A stretch of DNA of 9,166 nucleotides from Thermoplasmata archaeon. GTDB lineage: Archaea > Thermoplasmatota > Thermoplasmata > UBA184. The stretch is from contig JASHYV010000039.1 in assembly GCA_030064695.1 (NCBI GenBank), forward strand, positions 1 to 9,166, written 5' to 3'. The translations under genes and the position numbers were made by a program. Of this stretch, positions 5,711 to 9,166 are shown piece after piece. The first letter of the stretch is position 1, and each line of letters starts with the position of its first letter. The notes under the pieces are model-generated. The model saw nothing but the letters and a program-made list of their open reading frames with translations. It did no database searches and was not told the origin of the DNA.

Positions 5711-6679
5711 GTGCAAGAGGGAGCCTCGACGCCGAACGGGGAGAAGCCCGCGGGCCGACCGGAGGACCTCGCCGTCCCGACGCGGTGCACGAGCTGCGGC
5801 TCGTCGCATCTCACCCGCGACTACGAGCGGGGCGAGCTCGTCTGCGACGAGTGCGGCCTCGTCCTCGAGGAGTCGATGATCGACCAGGGACCCGACTGGC
5901 GGGCGTTCGACGCCGAGCAGGGCGAGAAGCGCGCCCGCACCGGCGCCCCCACCACGCTCACGATCCACGACAAGGGCCTCTCCACGGAGATCGGCTGGAA
6001 GAACCGGGACCCGTACGGGAAGTCGATCCCGACGCGGAACCGGGCGCAGCTCTACCGGCTCCGCAAGTGGCAGCGCCGCATCCGGGTCTCGAACGCGACG
6101 GAGCGGAACCTCGCGTTCGCCCTCGCCGAGCTTGACCGCATCGCCTCGGGCATGGCGCTCCCGCGCAACGTGCGCGAGACGGCGGCGATGATCTACCGCA
6201 AGGCGGTCGACCGCAACCTGATCCGGGGCCGGTCGATCGAGGGCGTCGTCGCGGCGTCGCTGTACGGCAGCTGCCGCCAGTGCAACGTCCCCCGCACGCT
6301 CGACGAGATCGCGTCGAAGTCCCGCATCGGCCGGAAGGAGATCGGCCGCACGTACCGGTTCATGACCCGCGAGCTGCACCTCAAGCTGATGCCGACGCGG
6401 CCGCAGGACTACATCCAGCGGTTCTGCTCCGAGCTCAAGCTGAAGGGCGAGATCCAGACGCGGGCGAACGAGATCCTGAAGGAGGCGACCGAGCGCGAGC
6501 TCACGAGCGGTCGCGGGCCCACCGGAGTCGCCGCCGCCGCCATCTACATCGCGAGCGTTCAGTGCGGCGAGCGCCGCACCCAGCGCGAGGTGGCCGAGGT
6601 CGCGGGCGTGACCGAGGTCACGATCCGGAACCGGTACAAGGAGCTCACCGAGAAGCTGAACCTCCGCGTGATGCTCTAG
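5711..6679 (+). CDS. tfb: Transcription initiation factor B (TFB, TFIIB homologue)
   Basis: This 322-residue general transcription factor bridges TBP-bound promoter DNA and RNA polymerase. The N-terminal zinc ribbon has C26, C29, C45 and C48 (CTSC...CDEC). The B-reader/linker region is at about 60-110 ([17 protein letters not shown], then [20 protein letters not shown]). The first cyclin repeat spans about 115-215, with the recognisable [16 protein letters not shown]. The second spans about 220-322, with [14 protein letters not shown] and the DNA-contacting helix-turn-helix [20 protein letters not shown]. All parts expected of a full TFB are present and the length is normal. Start GTG 5711 has a good ribosome binding site after gar1. 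The strong TATA-like boxes nearby are what this factor and TBP would read, so autoregulation is possible but not shown. Confidence 0.97.
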   Translation: MQEGASTPNGEKPAGRPEDLAVPTRCTSCGSSHLTRDYERGELVCDECGLVLEESMIDQGPDWRAFDAEQGEKRARTGAPTTLTIHDKGLSTEIGWKNRDPYGKSIPTRNRAQLYRLRKWQRRIRVSNATERNLAFALAELDRIASGMALPRNVRETAAMIYRKAVDRNLIRGRSIEGVVAASLYGSCRQCNVPRTLDEIASKSRIGRKEIGRTYRFMTRELHLKLMPTRPQDYIQRFCSELKLKGEIQTRANEILKEATERELTSGRGPTGVAAAAIYIASVQCGERRTQREVAEVAGVTEVTIRNRYKELTEKLNLRVML

Positions 6680-6730
6680 CGGACGGTCCGCGCCCGCCAC
6701 GCTCTTCAACTTCGGCCCGCTCCGACCGGC

Positions 6731-7387
6731 GTGGCGCGCCGGCTCGCGATCGGGATCCTCGCCTCGGGTGAGGGTACGGTCCTCGACGGCCTCGCCGAGC
6801 TCGCGCTCGGCGAGCACCTGCCGGCCCGGATCGCCCTCGTCGTCTCGGACCGCCCCGGGGCGCGCGCGGTGGAGCGCGCCCGCCAGCGCGGCCTCCCGAC
6901 GCTCGTGCTGCCGCCGCAGGGCCACGTCCGGGAGGCGTGGGCGATGCAGCTCACCCAGGAGCTCCTCGACCAGGGCGTCGAGCTCGTGGTGCTCGCCGGA
7001 TTCCTCTCGATCCTCCCGCCCGACTGGGTGGAGCGCTGGCGCGGGCGCGCGGTCAACGTGCACCCGTCGCTGCTGCCCCGCTACGGCGGCCCGGGGATGT
7101 ACGGCGAGCGCGTGCACGCCGCGGTGCTCGCCGCCGGCGAGCGGGAGACCGGCGTGACCGTCCACCTCGTCTCGAGCGACATCGACGCGGGACCGCCGCT
7201 CGCGCAGGAGCGGGTCCCGATCGAACCGGACGACACCGCCGCCTCGCTTCGCGAGCGCCTCCGTCCCGTCGAGATCGCGCTGCTCGCGGCGACGATCCGC
7301 CGGTTCGCGGACGGGAGCCTGCCGCTGCCCTATTCGGCGCCGCCGTCGGCGCCCGCGGAGCGGGACCGCCGCGACGCCCGGGCGTGA
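6731..7387 (+). CDS. purN: Phosphoribosylglycinamide formyltransferase, 10-formyl-THF dependent (PurN type)
   Basis: This 218-residue enzyme should transfer a formyl group from 10-formyltetrahydrofolate to GAR, the third step of purine synthesis. Visible motifs are the N-terminal nucleotide loop ILASGEGTVLDG (family: ISGNGSNLQ), VVSDRPGARAVERARQRGLPT, LAGFLSILP, the active-site strand VNVHPSLLPRYGGPGMYG with N109 and H111, and GVTVHLVSSDIDAGPPLAQE with D152. N109, H111 and D152 correspond to the catalytic Asn106, His108 and Asp144 of the E. coli enzyme. The end (about 198-218) is low-complexity Ala/Pro/Arg and overlaps the opposing gene by 58 bp. The GTG start at 6731 follows tfb by 51 bp; no clear ribosome binding site is seen, and a weak AT run (TCTTCAACTT, 6703-6712) might be a box A for a leaderless start. 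Confidence 0.9.
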   Translation: MARRLAIGILASGEGTVLDGLAELALGEHLPARIALVVSDRPGARAVERARQRGLPTLVLPPQGHVREAWAMQLTQELLDQGVELVVLAGFLSILPPDWVERWRGRAVNVHPSLLPRYGGPGMYGERVHAAVLAAGERETGVTVHLVSSDIDAGPPLAQERVPIEPDDTAASLRERLRPVEIALLAATIRRFADGSLPLPYSAPPSAPAERDRRDARA

Positions 7388-7803
7388 GGTCGCGCCCGCG
7401 GCAGCAGCTCGCGCATCGGCGTGGGGTGGGCCGGCGGCTCGACGGCGAACCGGTGCCGGGTCGTCTTCGGCGGGAACAGCTCGCCGGCCCGCGCGCGGCG
7501 GACGACCTCCGCCTTCGCGATCGGCGGGCCGGGCGACCACCGGTCGAGCGCGATCCCGGGGTCGTCGTAGTCCACGACCCAGGCCGGGATCCGCTCGCCG
7601 CCGAGCCGCTGCATCGCCGCGACGCGGTGGTGGCCGTTCAAGATCACGAGGCTCCCGCGCGCCACCCAGATCGGGTCCGAGAAGACGCCGCTCGAGACGA
7701 ACTCCGCGACGAGCTCGTCCACCTTGGCGGGATCGATCCGCTCGTGCGCGAGGAGACGTCGCACCGGCACGAGCTCGAAGGAGCGCCGCGGCCCCGACGT
7801 CAT
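7330..7803 (-). CDS. ParB/SerK-like protein (possible free-serine kinase family)
   Basis: This 157-residue protein has a ParB/sulfiredoxin-like fold domain. The N-terminus ELVPVRRLLAHERIDPAKV, the G-VFSDPIWVA strand and the ILNGHHRVAAMQRLG motif (about 54-68) match the ParB-like family that includes the ADP-dependent serine kinase SerK of Thermococcus kodakarensis. The later GELFPPKTTRH (107-117) resembles the C-terminal region of SerK rather than DNA-partitioning ParB. E21 corresponds to SerK's catalytic Glu30, but SerK's Asp69 in DGHHR is Asn56 here. The protein is clearly shorter than SerK, lacking a segment between the two motifs, and ends in an Arg/Ala-rich tail from about 135. Its ATG overlaps the stop of the FAD subunit gene (ATGA), so it is translationally coupled to that operon. 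Its own 3' end overlaps purN on the other strand. Enzymatic activity is not established. Confidence 0.8.
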   Translation of the reverse strand: MTSGPRRSFELVPVRRLLAHERIDPAKVDELVAEFVSSGVFSDPIWVARGSLVILNGHHRVAAMQRLGGERIPAWVVDYDDPGIALDRWSPGPPIAKAEVVRRARAGELFPPKTTRHRFAVEPPAHPTPMRELLPRARPHARASRRSRSAGADGGAE

Positions 7804-8783
7804 CCGGCGCGGCCCTCCCGCACGTCGGCGACCGCCCGGCGCACGTAGACGCCGATCATCCGGCGGCGATAGTCGGGCAGCAGGAACGTGTTGTGGACCG
7901 GGCGCAGCTGCCGCTCGATCGTCGCGGCCAGGTGGCCGATCGACTCGTCCGTCAGCGGTCGGCCCGCGAGCGGTCCCGTGAGCTCGTCGAAGCCGCGCGG
8001 TCGGGTCTCGACGCCGCCCACCGCGATGCGGAGCGCATCGACCCGGTCGCCGTCCCAGCGGCCCGCGACGGCGACCCCCAGTTCCGGGAAGTCGAAGGAG
8101 GGACGCACGCGGAGCTTCCGGTACCGTCCTCGTGCCCCCGCCGCGTCGGGCGGCAGGTGGACGGCGACGACCAGTTCGCCGGGGCGTAGGGTGACGCGGC
8201 GGATCCCGTCCCCCGCCGCGTCGTACAGGTCCGACAGCGCGATCCGCCGCCGGCCGTCGGGACCGGCGATCTCCACCTCCGCTCCCAGGACCATCAGTGC
8301 CGGCGCGAGGTCGCCGGAGAACGTCGCGTAGCAGCGTTCCTTCTGGGGTACGACGTGGCACCGATCCCCGTCGGCCTTGAGGCAGAATCCCAGGCTCGCC
8401 CGCCAGAAGTAGCTCTGATTGAAGAAGAAGCACCGGGTCTCCACGAGCAGGTTGCCGCCCACCGTGCCGCTGGCCCGCACGAGCGGCGTCGCGACCTCGC
8501 GGACCGCGTCGCCGAGGACGGGGTAGTCGGCCCGGAGCCGCACGTCGGAGTCGAGATCGGCGAGCCGCTCCATCGCGCCGATGCGCGCGCCGGACCGGCC
8601 CCGCAGCTCCCGCACGTCCTCGAGCGCGATCAGGTGCGGTCGGAGGTTGATGTGCATCTTGTAGTTCGGCAGGAGGTCGGTGCCGCCGGCCAGGAAGTCG
8701 AAGGCCCCCGGATGGTCCGCGGCGATCGCGACCGCCTCCTCGACGGTCGTCGGGCGGTGGAGTTCGAAGGCGTCGAGGTGCAC
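7800..8783 (-). CDS. hcrB: FAD-binding subunit of a molybdenum hydroxylase, 4-hydroxybenzoyl-CoA reductase beta type
   Basis: This 327-residue FAD subunit belongs to the xanthine oxidase family. FAD-binding motifs are FLAGGTDLLPNYK (about 30-42) and ASGTVGGNLL (104-113). Between them and the C-terminal domain lies an insertion with C118, C134, C142 and C151. Four cysteines at this spacing (16, 8 and 9 residues apart) characterise the beta subunit of 4-hydroxybenzoyl-CoA reductase, where they bind an extra 4Fe-4S cluster that works with the reverse electron flow of that enzyme; ordinary xanthine dehydrogenase FAD subunits lack it. The complex removes the phenolic hydroxyl of 4-hydroxybenzoyl-CoA to give benzoyl-CoA, in anaerobic aromatic degradation. 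The GTG start at 8783 has GGGGG eight bases upstream and follows the molybdenum subunit's stop by 3 bp; the next gene overlaps by 4 bp. Exact substrate is inferred from the insertion. Confidence 0.88.
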   Translation of the reverse strand: MHLDAFELHRPTTVEEAVAIAADHPGAFDFLAGGTDLLPNYKMHINLRPHLIALEDVRELRGRSGARIGAMERLADLDSDVRLRADYPVLGDAVREVATPLVRASGTVGGNLLVETRCFFFNQSYFWRASLGFCLKADGDRCHVVPQKERCYATFSGDLAPALMVLGAEVEIAGPDGRRRIALSDLYDAAGDGIRRVTLRPGELVVAVHLPPDAAGARGRYRKLRVRPSFDFPELGVAVAGRWDGDRVDALRIAVGGVETRPRGFDELTGPLAGRPLTDESIGHLAATIERQLRPVHNTFLLPDYRRRMIGVYVRRAVADVREGRAG

Positions 8784-8786
8784 GGC

Positions 8787-9166
8787 CTAGACCCCCTTCC
8801 AGGTCCGCCCCTCGGCCCGGCGATGGTCGAGTCCGCGCAGCACCCGGTCCGGCGTGATCGGGAGCTCGAAGAACCGGACGCCGATCGCGTCGTACAGCGA
8901 GTTGGCGACGGCCGGCAGCGTGGCGATCAGCGGACCCTCGCCGGCCTCCTTCGCCCCGAACGGCCCCTCCGGGTCGTCCGCGCCCACCAGCAGGATCTCG
9001 ACCTCCGGCATCTGCTGCGGCATCGGGATCTTGTACTCCAGGAGCGACGGGTTGAACAGCCGGGAGCCCCGGTAGCTCATCGTCTCGCCGAGCACCTGGC
9101 CGAGGCCCATGTGGATCGAGCCTTCGATCTGCCCCTCGACCGCGAGCCGGTTCAGCGCCCGACCGC
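8787..9166 (-). CDS. hcrA: Molybdopterin-binding large subunit of the same enzyme, C-terminal fragment
   Basis: Only the last 125 residues lie in the window; the gene's 5' part is beyond the right edge. The segment begins RALNRLAVEGQIEGSIHMGLGQVLGE, the molybdenum-cofactor domain block seen throughout the xanthine oxidase family. It continues to PFGAKEAGEGP, where the glutamate of GAKEAGEG is the conserved catalytic Glu near the molybdenum. The end is IGVRFFELPITPDRVLRGL followed by a short basic tail. Family members are about 750 residues, so roughly one sixth is seen. The stop TAG (8787-8789) is 3 bp before the FAD subunit start, indicating one operon. Assignment to 4-hydroxybenzoyl-CoA reductase rests on the neighbouring four-cysteine FAD subunit; the 2Fe-2S subunit is not in the window. 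Confidence 0.85.
   Translation of the reverse strand, partial: GRALNRLAVEGQIEGSIHMGLGQVLGETMSYRGSRLFNPSLLEYKIPMPQQMPEVEILLVGADDPEGPFGAKEAGEGPLIATLPAVANSLYDAIGVRFFELPITPDRVLRGLDHRRAEGRTWKGV

Noticed and set aside
6680..6690. Perfect interrupted palindrome CGGACGGTCCG just after the tfb stop
   Set aside because: With a one-base centre it can form at most a very short hairpin, has no T-tract, and in DNA this GC-rich such palindromes arise by chance.
2972..7540. A 1522-codon open frame on the minus strand opposite the helical operon, gar1, tfb and purN
   Set aside because: Its translation is repetitive, Arg/Leu/Glu/Gly-rich low complexity with no motifs, and it covers five genes with clear or paralogous products on the plus strand. 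Very GC-rich codon use removes stop codons from the antisense frame, so this is a shadow.
7330..7803. Chromosome-partitioning ParB
   Set aside because: There is no ParA neighbour, no central helix-turn-helix domain, and the C-terminal PKTTRH motif points to the SerK-like branch.

Overview
The window comes from a very GC-rich archaeon. The evidence is a transcription factor B gene directly downstream of a Gar1 (H/ACA RNP) gene, a bifunctional-type phosphoglucose/phosphomannose isomerase, a small Gly-Gly-ending ubiquitin-like protein, a KaiC-family ATPase, TATA-like boxes about 27 nt upstream of apparently leaderless starts, and a tRNA-Ser gene interrupted in its T-loop. The gene set fits a high-GC euryarchaeal lineage, possibly Thermoplasmatota; that placement is inference, since no marker alignment could be run.

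Layout. Left edge (minus strand): the 5' part of a KaiC-like RecA-fold ATPase with a proline-rich C-terminal tail that runs out of the window. It is divergent from a plus-strand series: the SIS-domain sugar-phosphate isomerase (1549-2589), a tRNA-Ser(CGA) gene with a likely 33-nt intron in the T-loop (2627-2746), a MoaD/ThiS/SAMP-like protein (2761-2967), a two-gene operon of unrecognised helical proteins (3056-5395), then gar1 (5430-5696) and tfb (5711-6679), and finally a purN-type glycinamide ribonucleotide formyltransferase (6731-7387). The right part is a minus-strand operon entering from the right edge: the C-terminus of a xanthine-oxidase-family molybdenum subunit, a FAD subunit carrying the four-cysteine insertion typical of 4-hydroxybenzoyl-CoA reductase, and a short ParB/SerK-like protein translationally coupled to it. 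That operon converges on purN with a 58-bp overlap of coding ends.

How the genes relate. gar1 and tfb form a conserved information-processing pair. The two genes upstream of them are paralogues: an ungapped helical core of about 100 residues is shared, only the first has an N-terminal zinc ribbon, and only the second has an acidic/proline/Arg-Ser tail. They are the most 'undescribed' protein system here. The minus-strand right-hand operon suggests anaerobic aromatic-acid metabolism (reductive dehydroxylation of 4-hydroxybenzoyl-CoA to benzoyl-CoA), with the 2Fe-2S gamma subunit expected outside the window.

The whole window is coding-dense; no intergenic stretch exceeds about 150 bp. I saw no insertion sequence, CRISPR array, rRNA gene or clear terminator. 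Extreme GC-rich codon use creates very long spurious antisense reading frames, which are not annotated.
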